From the NCBI GenBank assembly GCA_017631795.1, contig JAGBSO010000048.1:1-64000 (forward strand): a stretch of 64,000 nucleotides of DNA. The letters run 5' to 3'. The notes beneath the pieces are model-generated. The model saw only the letters and a program-made list of their open reading frames with translations, searched no databases and was not told the origin of the DNA. The position numbers and the translations under genes were made by a program. How positions within the stretch are numbered: the stretch's first letter is position 1; each line of letters begins with the position of its first letter. This DNA comes from Clostridia bacterium (GTDB lineage Bacteria; Bacillota; Clostridia; Oscillospirales; Acutalibacteraceae). Shown here in pieces: positions 42,441 through 50,546 of the stretch.

Positions 42441-42449
42441 ATGTTTCTC

Positions 42450-42499
42450 TTGACAAAACAGAACAATTGTTCTATACTTAATATTACAAACATATGTTC
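42450..42499 (+). promoter_or_regulatory. Promoter with two LexA-type boxes
   Basis: TTGACA (42450-42455), 17-base spacer, TATACT (42473-42478). The spacer holds GAAC-AATT-GTTC (42461-42472), an exact match to the GAAC-N4-GTTC core of Firmicutes LexA boxes. A second near-match, AAAC-ATAT-GTTC (42488-42499), covers the transcript start. Confidence 0.7.
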
Positions 42500-42515
42500 T
42501 TAAAGGAGAAATATA

Positions 42516-42824
42516 ATGAAATTAAAAAAATCTTTTGTTTTATATCACGACTACTGGAATTGGTTCAGATTGCTTACCGATGAGGAGTTGGGCAAGCTGA
42601 TACGCGCGATTTTCTATTATGAGCGTGAGCAGACTGAGCCTTATGACCTGAATGAAAAGACTATGATCGCTTTTTACATGGTTAAAGATACACTTGACCG
42701 TGACAGGGCAAAATATGAAGCTGTCTGCAACAGAAACAAGGAAAACGCAAGAATCAGATGGCAGAAAATGAAAGACTGCGGAATTGAGCTTCCGCCGGAA
42801 GCAGCTGCCGACCAGTTACAATAA
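42516..42824 (+). CDS. DUF6291-like phage-type protein, probably frameshifted
   Basis: 102 residues as read. KKSFVLYHDYWNWFRLLTDE, then ELGKLIRAIFYYEREQTEP, is the start typical of DUF6291 proteins from prophages and integrative elements, which are thought to be replication-linked. The family usually ends in an Asn/Asp/Glu/Lys-rich tract. Here that tract (GNADNDNENEKENDM) is found in the next frame, ending at 42915, so one small insertion or deletion near 42775-42820 seems to have cut the gene short. It has an ideal ribosome site (aaaggag) and LexA-type boxes. No other phage gene is nearby, so this looks like a remnant or a lone accessory gene. Confidence 0.6.
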   Translation: MKLKKSFVLYHDYWNWFRLLTDEELGKLIRAIFYYEREQTEPYDLNEKTMIAFYMVKDTLDRDRAKYEAVCNRNKENARIRWQKMKDCGIELPPEAAADQLQ

Positions 42825-42940
42825 TCAAAAATGCCACCGCATGCAACCGCATACCGGAAATGCCGATAATGATAATGAAAATGAAAAAGAAAATGATATG
42901 ATAAGGATAACGTAACTGAAATTGAAAATGGCAAAAAATT

Positions 42941-42984
42941 GTTCAAAACTTTGTTCAGAACTTGTCGAAAACATGTTCAAAACT
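42941..42984 (+). repeat. GTTCAAAACT array after the DUF6291 gene
   Basis: GTTCAAAACT-type words at 42941, 42953 (GTTCAGAAC), 42964 (GTCGAAAAC) and 42975, spaced 11-12 bases. They resemble the array at 16025-16119. Confidence 0.45.
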
Positions 42985-43011
42985 CAGTATAATTCAAAAC
43001 AAAACACAAAA

Positions 43012-43032
43012 AACTCCCGTAAGCCGGGAGTT
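43012..43032 (-). terminator. Terminator after TIR-MORN gene 1
   Basis: AACTCCCG pairs with CGGGAGTT around a five-base loop, with a T tract on the minus strand. Confidence 0.8.
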
Positions 43033-43039
43033 AATTTCA

Positions 43040-43975
43040 TCAGAACAGTTTTTTCTTGCCGTTTTCCCATCTGCCCTTTGATGTTTTGCCGTTTGCGTAA
43101 ATATATATACCCTGACCGTGATACTGACCGTGATTCCAGTCACCTGCATAAACATCACCATTGGCATATGTCATTTTGCCTCTGCCGTTAAACTGTGAAT
43201 TATGCCATTCACCTTCATAAAAAGCTCCGTTTGGCCATGACATTCTGCCTCTTCTGCCAATATTGCCGTCCACCCACTCACCGTCAAAGGTTTTTCCGTT
43301 TGCCCAGATATATTGTCCTTGGCCGTTGCGCTTATCATTATACCATTCGCCATCGTAGACGTCTCCGCTTGAATAAACGCATCTGCCTGTGCCCTGTCGT
43401 CTGCCGTCGAAAGCATAACCTGTATAAGTGTATGCCTGATTCTCTTCAATTCCTTTCAGTTGCTGAACAAACACTGCTGAAGGCGACTGAATTGTCTGTG
43501 CAAAAAAAGCAGGCTGCTGATATTGCGGTGCTGCCACGGGATTCACAGCTGATACTCCTGTTTTTCTGCAATTCTGCAACATTTTTATTCCGCAGATTGC
43601 ATTTATGAATTCTGCATCGGAAGCCATATTTTTTCTGAAAATTGCCTGCAGAATATCAAGCTGCATTTCCATTCCGGGAGTCAGCTCAACATCCTCCAGA
43701 TAAATAACGAGAATTTCCTTGTGCTTTTTTATTGCGAGATTCACTTCTCGGCGACAGTTATGGGATGCAAGGTAATTTTTTGACATAAACGCAATAAAAC
43801 ACTCGCATCCGATTAATTTTTCTGCTATGTATTCAGGCCATTCACTACCGATTTCAATTCCCTTATCGTACCAGATGTTGAATCCCGCCTTGTGCATAGC
43901 ATCAATTATATTAAGGACAACATCGCTGTCTTTATGAGCATAACTTATAAAAATTGTTGGTACCGATGTTGACAT
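43040..43975 (-). CDS. TIR domain protein with MORN repeats, short paralogue
   Basis: 311 residues from ATG 43975, chosen by the aaggatgg site shared with its paralogue. TIR domain 5-135: IFISYAHKDSDVV, WPEYIAEKLIGCECFIAF, and SHNCRREVNLA with Glu 77 in the position of the NADase catalytic glutamate. A Pro/Gln-rich linker (about 150-185) leads to about five MORN repeats (YDGEWYNDKRNGQGQYIWANGK type). TIR domains in bacteria often degrade NAD or make signalling nucleotides in phage defence; MORN repeats bind lipids or proteins. It is the second of two tandem copies, each with its own near-identical promoter. Confidence 0.85.
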   Translation of the reverse strand: MSTSVPTIFISYAHKDSDVVLNIIDAMHKAGFNIWYDKGIEIGSEWPEYIAEKLIGCECFIAFMSKNYLASHNCRREVNLAIKKHKEILVIYLEDVELTPGMEMQLDILQAIFRKNMASDAEFINAICGIKMLQNCRKTGVSAVNPVAAPQYQQPAFFAQTIQSPSAVFVQQLKGIEENQAYTYTGYAFDGRRQGTGRCVYSSGDVYDGEWYNDKRNGQGQYIWANGKTFDGEWVDGNIGRRGRMSWPNGAFYEGEWHNSQFNGRGKMTYANGDVYAGDWNHGQYHGQGIYIYANGKTSKGRWENGKKKLF

Positions 43976-44007
43976 GCCTTCCATCCTTTTCTTCTGAATA
44001 TGCTAAT

Positions 44008-44036
44008 ATTTTACACTTTATCGCCTTTTCAGTCAA
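44008..44036 (-). promoter_or_regulatory. Promoter of TIR-MORN gene 1
   Basis: On the minus strand: TTGACT (44031-44036), 17-base spacer, TAAAAT (44008-44013). Nearly identical to the promoter at 45849-45877. Confidence 0.75.
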
Positions 44037-44070
44037 TACCATTTCTGAAAACAAAAGAGGAAACGGAGTT

Positions 44071-45816
44071 TTAATCGGGCTTGAATTCGCCGTCAACCCA
44101 ATGACCTTTTTCAATTGTACCGTCTTCATGGGTGTATATACAAAAGCCATCGGGCAAGTTGTCAACCCAGTTTGTTTCCCATTTTTCACCGTTTTCAAAA
44201 GTCATTTTTCCGTATCCTTGTATTTTATCATATAAGAGTTCCCCTTCATATGAAGAACCTTCAGGAAATGTCAATTTTCCGTAACCATGCTTTTTATCCG
44301 CCTTGAACTCACCTTCATAAACAAATCCATCTTTTATTGTCAGTTTACCACGACCTTCGAAGACATCATTTTTAAAATCGCCTTCATATTCACTGCCATC
44401 CGGAAATGCAAGCTTTCCGTAGCCATGACGCTTGTTGTTTCTGAAATCACCTGTGTAAATTCTTCCGTCCGGATACACCAGCATTCCTGTACCATGGTAA
44501 TTGCCGTCTTTAAATTCTCCTTTGTACGAATCTCCTTTTACATATTCCTCACTGCCGACACCATGTTTGCTACCATTCTTCCAACCACCTTCATAGTGTC
44601 CCTGGCATTCACCGTCCTGCAGATACTCAATTTTCCCACGCCCGTGTCTCAGACCTGATTTCCATTCACCATCATACACACAAAGCGGACATGAAAGTTT
44701 TCCATCACCGTGATACTGATCCATGTAAAAATCACCCTCATACATCATATCACCATCTTTATATTTTCCGTAGCCGTGCTTTTTATCGTTTTTCCACTCA
44801 CCTTTATAAAAATCACCATTTGCCCAGATATATTCACCAGACCCGTTAAATTTTCCGGCTTTATATCCGCCGACATAAGTATCCCCACAAGCATCAGTAT
44901 ATTTTCCCTGTCCGTGTTTCTTATCATTTTTCCACTGACCATAATAAACTGATCCGTCAGCATATGTAGCTTTGCAAACGCCGTTCATTGCGTCGTTTTC
45001 CCATTCACCATCATATTTTCTGCCATCAGATGTCAGAAATACGCCAAAACCGTGCTTCTGTGCATTCTTCCACATACCATCATAACTGCTGCCGTCTGCC
45101 CATGTCAATTTACCTCTGCCGGTGCGGTCACCTTTCAGGTACTCACCTACATATTCATCACCATTCGGCCAAGTATATTTCCCATTGCCGTGTCTTACGT
45201 TATCGTACCATTGCCCCTCATATCTGTCTCCGTTTGCCCAGACCGCTATTCCCAGTCCCTGTCTTCGATTGTTAGAAATTGTTCCTGTATATGTACACAT
45301 TTCTCCACTTTCTTCTCTGAACTCAAGATCTTCAACATAGCAACCAATTATTCCGTTTTCATACAGCGCCTGGGCAATTTCATCGGGATCAAATTCAATT
45401 TCTGTACGGCAACACTGCAACATTTCCACATTACAGATATTTTCTATAAATTCTTCATCTGAAGCTGCATTTTTTCTGAAAATTGCCTGCAGAATGTTAA
45501 GCTGCATGCGCATGCCTGCAGAAAGCTGCACATCCTCAAGATATACAACAAGAATCTGCTTGTCTTCTTCAATGGCAAAATTCAGTTCCCTTTTACAATT
45601 CTGGGATGCTATATAATTTTTTGATATAAATGCAACAATACACTCGCATCCGATTAATTTTTCCGCGATATATTCAGGCCATTCAGTACCCGCCTCAATG
45701 CCTTTGTCGTACCATATACTGAAGCCTTCATTTTGCATTTTCTCGATTATACCGAGAACAACTTCACTGTCTTTATGAGAATAACTTATAAAAATTGTCT
45801 GTTCCGCTGATGACAT
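44071..45816 (-). CDS. TIR domain protein with about 17 MORN repeats, long paralogue
   Basis: 581 residues from ATG 45816. The TIR domain (5-135) aligns residue for residue with that of the neighbouring gene, including IFISYSHKDSEVV, WPEYIAEKLIGCECIVAF and NCKRELNFA with Glu 77. After a short linker (140-180), about 17 MORN repeats of 22-24 residues run to the end (for example YEGQWYDNVRHGNGKYTWPNGDE). Repeats 9-10 are altered (SCPLCV, an insertion with QDGECQGH) and the last two are degenerate. I infer a TIR enzyme or signalling protein held on a long MORN beta-sheet at a membrane or partner. No other defence gene sits beside it. Confidence 0.87.
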   Translation of the reverse strand: MSSAEQTIFISYSHKDSEVVLGIIEKMQNEGFSIWYDKGIEAGTEWPEYIAEKLIGCECIVAFISKNYIASQNCKRELNFAIEEDKQILVVYLEDVQLSAGMRMQLNILQAIFRKNAASDEEFIENICNVEMLQCCRTEIEFDPDEIAQALYENGIIGCYVEDLEFREESGEMCTYTGTISNNRRQGLGIAVWANGDRYEGQWYDNVRHGNGKYTWPNGDEYVGEYLKGDRTGRGKLTWADGSSYDGMWKNAQKHGFGVFLTSDGRKYDGEWENDAMNGVCKATYADGSVYYGQWKNDKKHGQGKYTDACGDTYVGGYKAGKFNGSGEYIWANGDFYKGEWKNDKKHGYGKYKDGDMMYEGDFYMDQYHGDGKLSCPLCVYDGEWKSGLRHGRGKIEYLQDGECQGHYEGGWKNGSKHGVGSEEYVKGDSYKGEFKDGNYHGTGMLVYPDGRIYTGDFRNNKRHGYGKLAFPDGSEYEGDFKNDVFEGRGKLTIKDGFVYEGEFKADKKHGYGKLTFPEGSSYEGELLYDKIQGYGKMTFENGEKWETNWVDNLPDGFCIYTHEDGTIEKGHWVDGEFKPD

Positions 45817-45848
45817 GATTTCCATCCTTTTCATGTAAATATGATAGT

Positions 45849-45877
45849 ATTTTACACTTTATCGACTTTTCAGTCAA
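45849..45877 (-). promoter_or_regulatory. Promoter of TIR-MORN gene 2
   Basis: On the minus strand: TTGACT (45872-45877), 17-base spacer, TAAAAT (45849-45854). The spacer differs from the paralogous promoter at only one base. Confidence 0.75.
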
Positions 45878-45898
45878 CCTGTTTCTGAAAAACAAAAA

Positions 45899-45922
45899 AC
45901 TCCCGAAGATAACTTCGGGAGT
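45899..45922 (-). terminator. Terminator after the zinc-ribbon membrane gene
   Basis: ACTCCCGAAG pairs with CTTCGGGAGT around ATAA, with a T tract on the minus strand. Confidence 0.85.
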
Positions 45923-45934
45923 GATGTGCAATTT

Positions 45935-46735
45935 TTAAGCTTCTGCTTCTGCCTTTTCTGCTTCTTCTTTTTCTTCAAGAGCTTTACGTTCATCGTATGA
46001 AAGAAGATATTTGGACATATCCTTATACTTAACCTGGATGTTCATCTTCTTATAAATAACGTTGATGACAATCTGAAGAACAAAGCCGAGAACCACACAT
46101 ATGGGACCTAAAACATTGAATGTTCCGGTGAAAATATCAGGCACAGCTGCTGTAACTCCTGAGAGCCACATTGAAAGACCGACTGAAGCAACAATTGTGA
46201 AAATGATACCTACTACTGCAGTTGTAATGTTTCTCTTGATACCTTTCTTTCCGCATGAGAAGAAAAGATTTACAATATTCACGATTGTTGTGAGAGCCAT
46301 CAGAACAAAACCGAGAAGCGCAACAAAATAGAATATATATGCCTTGCCGACCATTTCTGAATTCACGATGGAAAGCAGATAATCAAAATCAAGAGCCATG
46401 AAAACTTTGTTTACAATTGCAATGATGTTGATTGTTGTTGTTTCCTGGAAATAGGGCAGATTAACAACAACTTTACCCATGGGAGCAAGTGTTGCAATAA
46501 GAGGAAGGAGACTGAAAACAAGTCTTACAATCGCAACCGGATGACCGATTGTTGCAGCCTTGAGTCTGTCCATTGCAGGCTGGCTTGCAGCATGCTCAAA
46601 CTCTGCTCTGTCTGCTTCTTCTTTCAGAGACTCTTCCATTCCGTAATAAACCAGGTTGATTCCGCACACGGGACATTCCGGTTTAATATCTATCATTGAC
46701 AGCTTATAGCCGCATTTGGGACAAAACGATGCCAT
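45935..46735 (-). CDS. Zinc-ribbon multi-pass membrane protein
   Basis: 266 residues from ATG 46735 after gggtgat; a longer frame lacks a ribosome site. N-terminal zinc ribbon FCPKCGYKL...ECPVCGINL (about 4-29), then a helical cytoplasmic linker, then about four transmembrane segments (about 75-230, VRLVFSLLPLIATLAP, IFYFVALLGFVLMAL, and later pairs). The C-terminus is charged (ALEEKEEAEKAEAEA). Function not recognised. It is upstream of the TIR-MORN pair on the same strand but separated by a terminator, so shared function is not implied. Confidence 0.75.
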   Translation of the reverse strand: MASFCPKCGYKLSMIDIKPECPVCGINLVYYGMEESLKEEADRAEFEHAASQPAMDRLKAATIGHPVAIVRLVFSLLPLIATLAPMGKVVVNLPYFQETTTINIIAIVNKVFMALDFDYLLSIVNSEMVGKAYIFYFVALLGFVLMALTTIVNIVNLFFSCGKKGIKRNITTAVVGIIFTIVASVGLSMWLSGVTAAVPDIFTGTFNVLGPICVVLGFVLQIVINVIYKKMNIQVKYKDMSKYLLSYDERKALEEKEEAEKAEAEA

Positions 46736-46837
46736 AAATATCACCCATTCTTCTATAGTACTTGTAATTTTAACATATCTGTACCAAAATAACAAGATGT
46801 TTTTGTATATTTTATGGATTTTTTTTAATTTTTTATT

Positions 46838-47656
46838 TTACAGCAATGATTTGTTGATATCAAGATTATATTCATCGCAGACATCGATGATTTCCTGTGC
46901 TGTGGGACGGATTTTTTTACCGCCCATAGAGATAACCTTAACAAGAATCTCTGCTGCTTTTTCAACAGTCTCAATAATTCCGAAAACTGACTTGAAATCT
47001 TCACCTGAACTGAAGATACCGTGCATTGACCATACAACAACGTCATATTCCTTGAATTTCTCTGCTGTTGCCTTTGCAATGTCGATACTGCCTGTAAGCA
47101 TGAGAGGAAGAATACCGATACCTCTGGGGAATACAACTGCACATTCGGGCATCATATCCCAGATTTCTCTTGTGAAATCCTTATCATTCTGAGGAAGCAC
47201 AAATGTGAGCGCAATTGTATTTACGGGATGCACGTGCATAACAAGTCTGTGTTTACCGTCTGTGATATCCTTTTTGACGCTGTGATTGAGAAGATGTGTG
47301 GGGAATTCACTTGTGGGTCTGCCGCCTGATGCAAGACCCCATACGATTCTGTAATTTTCACCTGTTTCGTCAATCTGAGCGATACATACACTGTTTTCGG
47401 GATCAGCCTTTGTGTAACGGAAATATTTTCCGCTTCCTGTTACAAGGAAATATTCATTTGCAAGATTGGGCACGGAAACTCCGATAGCAGTCCAGGGTTT
47501 TTCGTATGAAAAATCAGCCTTGATTGCTTCTGTATCTTCGTCACTGATACGGTATGACATGTTACCGCCGTTACGCTCATTCCAGCCGAGTGCACAGCAA
47601 AGATCAACCATATCAATAAATTCGTTAAAAAATTCTGCTTTTAATACTTTTGACAT
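46838..47656 (-). CDS. rhaD: Second rhamnulose-1-phosphate aldolase-like class II aldolase
   Basis: 272 residues from ATG 47656 after ggtgatt. It shares with the 23259 copy WNERNGGNMSYRI, VTGSGKYFRY, SEFPTHLLNH, the zinc pair MHVHPVNT, and WSMHGIFSSG. Length is the same but many residues differ, so it is a diverged paralogue, not a recent duplicate. It stands without rhaA; the upstream genes are transketolase halves, beyond a repeat. It may act on rhamnulose-, fuculose- or another ketose-phosphate. Confidence 0.85.
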   Translation of the reverse strand: MSKVLKAEFFNEFIDMVDLCCALGWNERNGGNMSYRISDEDTEAIKADFSYEKPWTAIGVSVPNLANEYFLVTGSGKYFRYTKADPENSVCIAQIDETGENYRIVWGLASGGRPTSEFPTHLLNHSVKKDITDGKHRLVMHVHPVNTIALTFVLPQNDKDFTREIWDMMPECAVVFPRGIGILPLMLTGSIDIAKATAEKFKEYDVVVWSMHGIFSSGEDFKSVFGIIETVEKAAEILVKVISMGGKKIRPTAQEIIDVCDEYNLDINKSLL

Positions 47657-47676
47657 TTTAATCACCAGAAAAGTTG

Positions 47677-47876
47677 AATTATTGTTAGTGAGAAATGAGG
47701 AGTGAGAAGTGAGAAGTGTCGGAAGCACTTCGTGCTTATTCCGCTACGCTCTATATTAAGGAATTGAAGTTTTGCTGTACACCGCCATTTATGTTTAATC
47801 TGCATTATAATGGGGTAAGGGGTGTAACCCCTTCATTCACTTCTAACTCCTAACTTCTAACTCCTGACTCTTAAAT
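47677..47876. repeat. Inverted-repeat element between tkt and the second rhaD
   Basis: Left arm GTGAGAAATGAGGAGTGAGA (from 47687) pairs loosely with right arm TTCTAACTCCTAACTTCTAA (47841-47860). Inside is GTCGGAAGCACTTCGTGCTTAT with CCGCTACGCTCTA, the inverted form of the core in the 11687 and 55405 elements, and a GC hairpin AAGGGG/CCCCTT. Its outer ends, TGAATTATTGTTAG and AAATAATTTATT, are weak versions of the family ends. No coding capacity. Confidence 0.7.
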
Positions 47877-47879
47877 AAA

Positions 47880-48827
47880 TTATTTCTTATTCGCAATAGC
47901 TGCTTTTGCCTTTGCACAGATGTTTTCTGCATTAAGGCCGAATATTTCGAGCAGTTCAAGTGCAGGACCTGACTTGCCGAATGTATCTTCAACACCGACT
48001 CTGAGTACGGGTACGGGTGTTGTTTCTGCAACAACTGCTGCAACAGCTTCACCGAGACCGCCGATTACATTATGTTCTTCTGCAGTAACGATAGCACCTG
48101 TCTTCTTTGCTGCATCGATGATGATATCCTTATCGATGGGCTTGATTGTTGCCATGTTGATAACAGCAGCGTCGATGCCTTCTGCAGCGAGTTTTTCTGC
48201 AGCCTGAAGAGCTCTTTCAACCATAAGGCCTGTTGCGATGATTGTCACATCCTTACCTTCCTTAAGGTAAACGCCCTTGCCGATTTCGAACTTGTAGTTT
48301 TCATCAAAAATTCTGGGCACTGCAAGTCTGCCGAATCGCATATAAACGGGACCGTCCATCTCAGCAGCTGCCATAACAGCAAGTCTTGCTTCAACATCGT
48401 CTGCAGGGTTGATGATTGTCATGCCGGGAATTGTTCTCATAAGAGCAATATCTTCACAGCACTGATGGCTTGCACCGTCTTCACCAACAGAAATACCTGC
48501 ATGAGTTGCGCCGATTTTAACATTGAGATGAGGATAACCGATTGTGTTTCTTACCTGTTCAAAAGCTCTGCCTGCAGCAAACATTGCGAAGCTTGATGCA
48601 AAAACAGTGTAACCTGCAGTTGCCATACCTGCTGCAACGCCCATCATGTTGCTTTCTGCGATACCGCAGTCGATGAATCTGTCGGGGAATTCTTTTTTGA
48701 ACATACCTGTTTTTGTGGCTGCAGCAAGGTCAGCATCAAAAACGATAACTTTGTCATTTTTCTGTCCGAGTTCAACGAGAGCCTTACCGTAGGCATCTCT
48801 TGTTGCTGTTTTGATTACGTCTGCCAT
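47880..48827 (-). CDS. Transketolase, C-terminal subunit
   Basis: 315 residues covering the pyrimidine-binding and C-terminal domains (FIDCGIAESNMMGVAAGMAT, GVSVGEDGASHQ, TAEEHNVIGGLG). It works with the N-terminal subunit encoded immediately upstream to move two-carbon units in the pentose phosphate pathway. Two-gene transketolases are common in Clostridia and archaea. Its stop codon lies next to a repeat element. Two bases separate it from the upstream gene. Confidence 0.94.
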   Translation of the reverse strand: MADVIKTATRDAYGKALVELGQKNDKVIVFDADLAAATKTGMFKKEFPDRFIDCGIAESNMMGVAAGMATAGYTVFASSFAMFAAGRAFEQVRNTIGYPHLNVKIGATHAGISVGEDGASHQCCEDIALMRTIPGMTIINPADDVEARLAVMAAAEMDGPVYMRFGRLAVPRIFDENYKFEIGKGVYLKEGKDVTIIATGLMVERALQAAEKLAAEGIDAAVINMATIKPIDKDIIIDAAKKTGAIVTAEEHNVIGGLGEAVAAVVAETTPVPVLRVGVEDTFGKSGPALELLEIFGLNAENICAKAKAAIANKK

Positions 48828-48829
48828 AA

Positions 48830-49672
48830 TTAGCCCTCCAATTCTGCCTGTACTGTATCAAGTTCTGCCATTGCAACCGCATACTGATCTGCATTGGGTG
48901 CTGAACCGTGCCATGAAACCTGATTTTCCATGAATGAAACGCCCTTGCCCTTTGTTGTCTTCATGACAATTGCTGTGGGTTTGCCCTTGCAAGCCTTTGC
49001 AGCAGCGAAAGCGTTTTCGATTTCTTCAAATGAATGACCGTCAATATTGATTACATTCCAGCCGAATGCTGCGAATTTTTCGTCAATGGGATATGGTGAG
49101 TTGACTTCTTCAACAGTGCCGTCGATCTGAAGGTTGTTGTTATCAACGATTGCAACGAAGTTATCAAGCTTCTTTGCTGCAGCGAACATTGCTGCTTCCC
49201 ATACCTGACCTTCCTGAATTTCACCGTCACCGAGAATTGCATATACTCTGAAAGCATCGCCTGAGAACTTTGAACCCAGAGCCATACCTGCGGCTGCTGA
49301 AATTCCCTGACCGAGTGAACCTGTACTCATATCAACACCGGGGATATATGTCATGTTGGGATGTCCCTGAAGATATGAAGCACTCTTTCTGAGAGTCTTG
49401 AGATCTTCCACGGGGAAGAATCCTGCGTTTGCAAGTGCTGCATAAAGAGCAGGTGCTGCATGACCCTTTGAAAGAACAAGTCTGTCTCTGTTTTCTGCCT
49501 TGGGAGCAGAAGCATCAACTTTCAGTTCGCATCTGTAAAGAAAAGCCAGAACATCTGCGATTGAAAGTGAACCGCCGGGATGACCTGATTTTGCATTGAA
49601 TGTTCCCTCGATGATACCCTTACGGATTTTCACTGCATCGAGAAGAAGCTGTTTTTTAACATTAGCGTCCAT
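48830..49672 (-). CDS. Transketolase, N-terminal subunit
   Basis: 280 residues with the thiamine-diphosphate domain: HPGGSLSIADVLAFLY, GSLGQGISAAAGMALG and the cofactor motif GDGEIQEGQVWEAAMFA...NNNLQIDG. It forms the active enzyme with the C-terminal subunit. The start follows aggagtgat. The next gene upstream on the strand begins only after a short gap, so a separate promoter is likely. Confidence 0.95.
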   Translation of the reverse strand: MDANVKKQLLLDAVKIRKGIIEGTFNAKSGHPGGSLSIADVLAFLYRCELKVDASAPKAENRDRLVLSKGHAAPALYAALANAGFFPVEDLKTLRKSASYLQGHPNMTYIPGVDMSTGSLGQGISAAAGMALGSKFSGDAFRVYAILGDGEIQEGQVWEAAMFAAAKKLDNFVAIVDNNNLQIDGTVEEVNSPYPIDEKFAAFGWNVINIDGHSFEEIENAFAAAKACKGKPTAIVMKTTKGKGVSFMENQVSWHGSAPNADQYAVAMAELDTVQAELEG

Positions 49673-49700
49673 GTTATCACTCCTATGATAATGCTTTTGT

Positions 49701-50546
49701 TCAGTTTATTGTGATTTTTAATATTTCAACCCTGTTGAAAAGACGGGGCACAAGATAATAGCCCTCAAGACCTGCTGACAGGAACATTTTTGTTCCGCAG
49801 ATGTCAAATTCGCCCTTGTCATACTCGGGTAAAAAGCCTTGTTCCGGTGCATAAACACCGCCTAAAATCGGAATCTGCCATATTCCTCCGTGGTCATGAC
49901 CGCAGAAAACGGCATCGAAATTCCATTCATCATCCGTATATATAAATGTATTGGGTCTGTGCATCATAAGAAGGCTCAGACTGTCTGTTTTTTCGAATTC
50001 TTTCAGATAGTCATAAACAGGCGAAGAATGCCATTTGTCACCATAATCTTCAAGATAAACGCTGTAGTCAAAAATTCCGCCCAGTCTTACCTTCTGACCT
50101 TTGATTTCTATGTCGGCAATTTCTCCGTCAAGCACGGTAACTCCTGTGCTTTCGGCGTATTCCCTGTAACTCTCACCTGTCTGCACATCATAACGTTTGT
50201 CGTGATTTCCCGGCACCATATAAACAGGTGCAATTTCACAAAGTGCTCTGAGCGTCACCATAATTCTGTCTTTGTTTGATTTTCCGCCGTGATAATCAAA
50301 GAAATCCCCCACAAGAAGAATAACATCGGGAGCCGTTGCTTTTACTGTTTCAACAAGACGGCAGTTATCCTTTCCGAAAACGGAAAAATGCAGGTCGGAC
50401 AAAACTGCGGCAGTTATCGGACAAGTGACTTTGCCTGTTTCAAGACTGTATTCAGTTGTTTTGATTGAAAGCTCGGAATATGCCGCTGCAGACAATGCAA
50501 GCACACCTGCAGCACCGATAAGTCCGAAAATATGTTTCAGTTTCAT
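49701..50546 (-). CDS. Membrane-anchored metallophosphoesterase (YkuE-like)
   Basis: 281 residues from ATG 50546, whose ATGA overlaps the stop of rluD. One N-terminal membrane segment (about 5-24). Calcineurin-type metal motifs in order: LSDLH, GDFFDYHGG, GNHDKRY, MMHRPN, GHDHGGIW. Related YkuE proteins act outside the membrane on phospholipids or lipid precursors. Position after lspA and rluD suggests an envelope role. Substrate is not known. Confidence 0.87.
   Translation of the reverse strand: MKLKHIFGLIGAAGVLALSAAAYSELSIKTTEYSLETGKVTCPITAAVLSDLHFSVFGKDNCRLVETVKATAPDVILLVGDFFDYHGGKSNKDRIMVTLRALCEIAPVYMVPGNHDKRYDVQTGESYREYAESTGVTVLDGEIADIEIKGQKVRLGGIFDYSVYLEDYGDKWHSSPVYDYLKEFEKTDSLSLLMMHRPNTFIYTDDEWNFDAVFCGHDHGGIWQIPILGGVYAPEQGFLPEYDKGEFDICGTKMFLSAGLEGYYLVPRLFNRVEILKITIN

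Noticed and set aside
45935..46735. Zinc-ribbon membrane protein as part of the TIR-MORN system
   Set aside because: A strong terminator and a separate promoter lie between; no direct evidence of a link.
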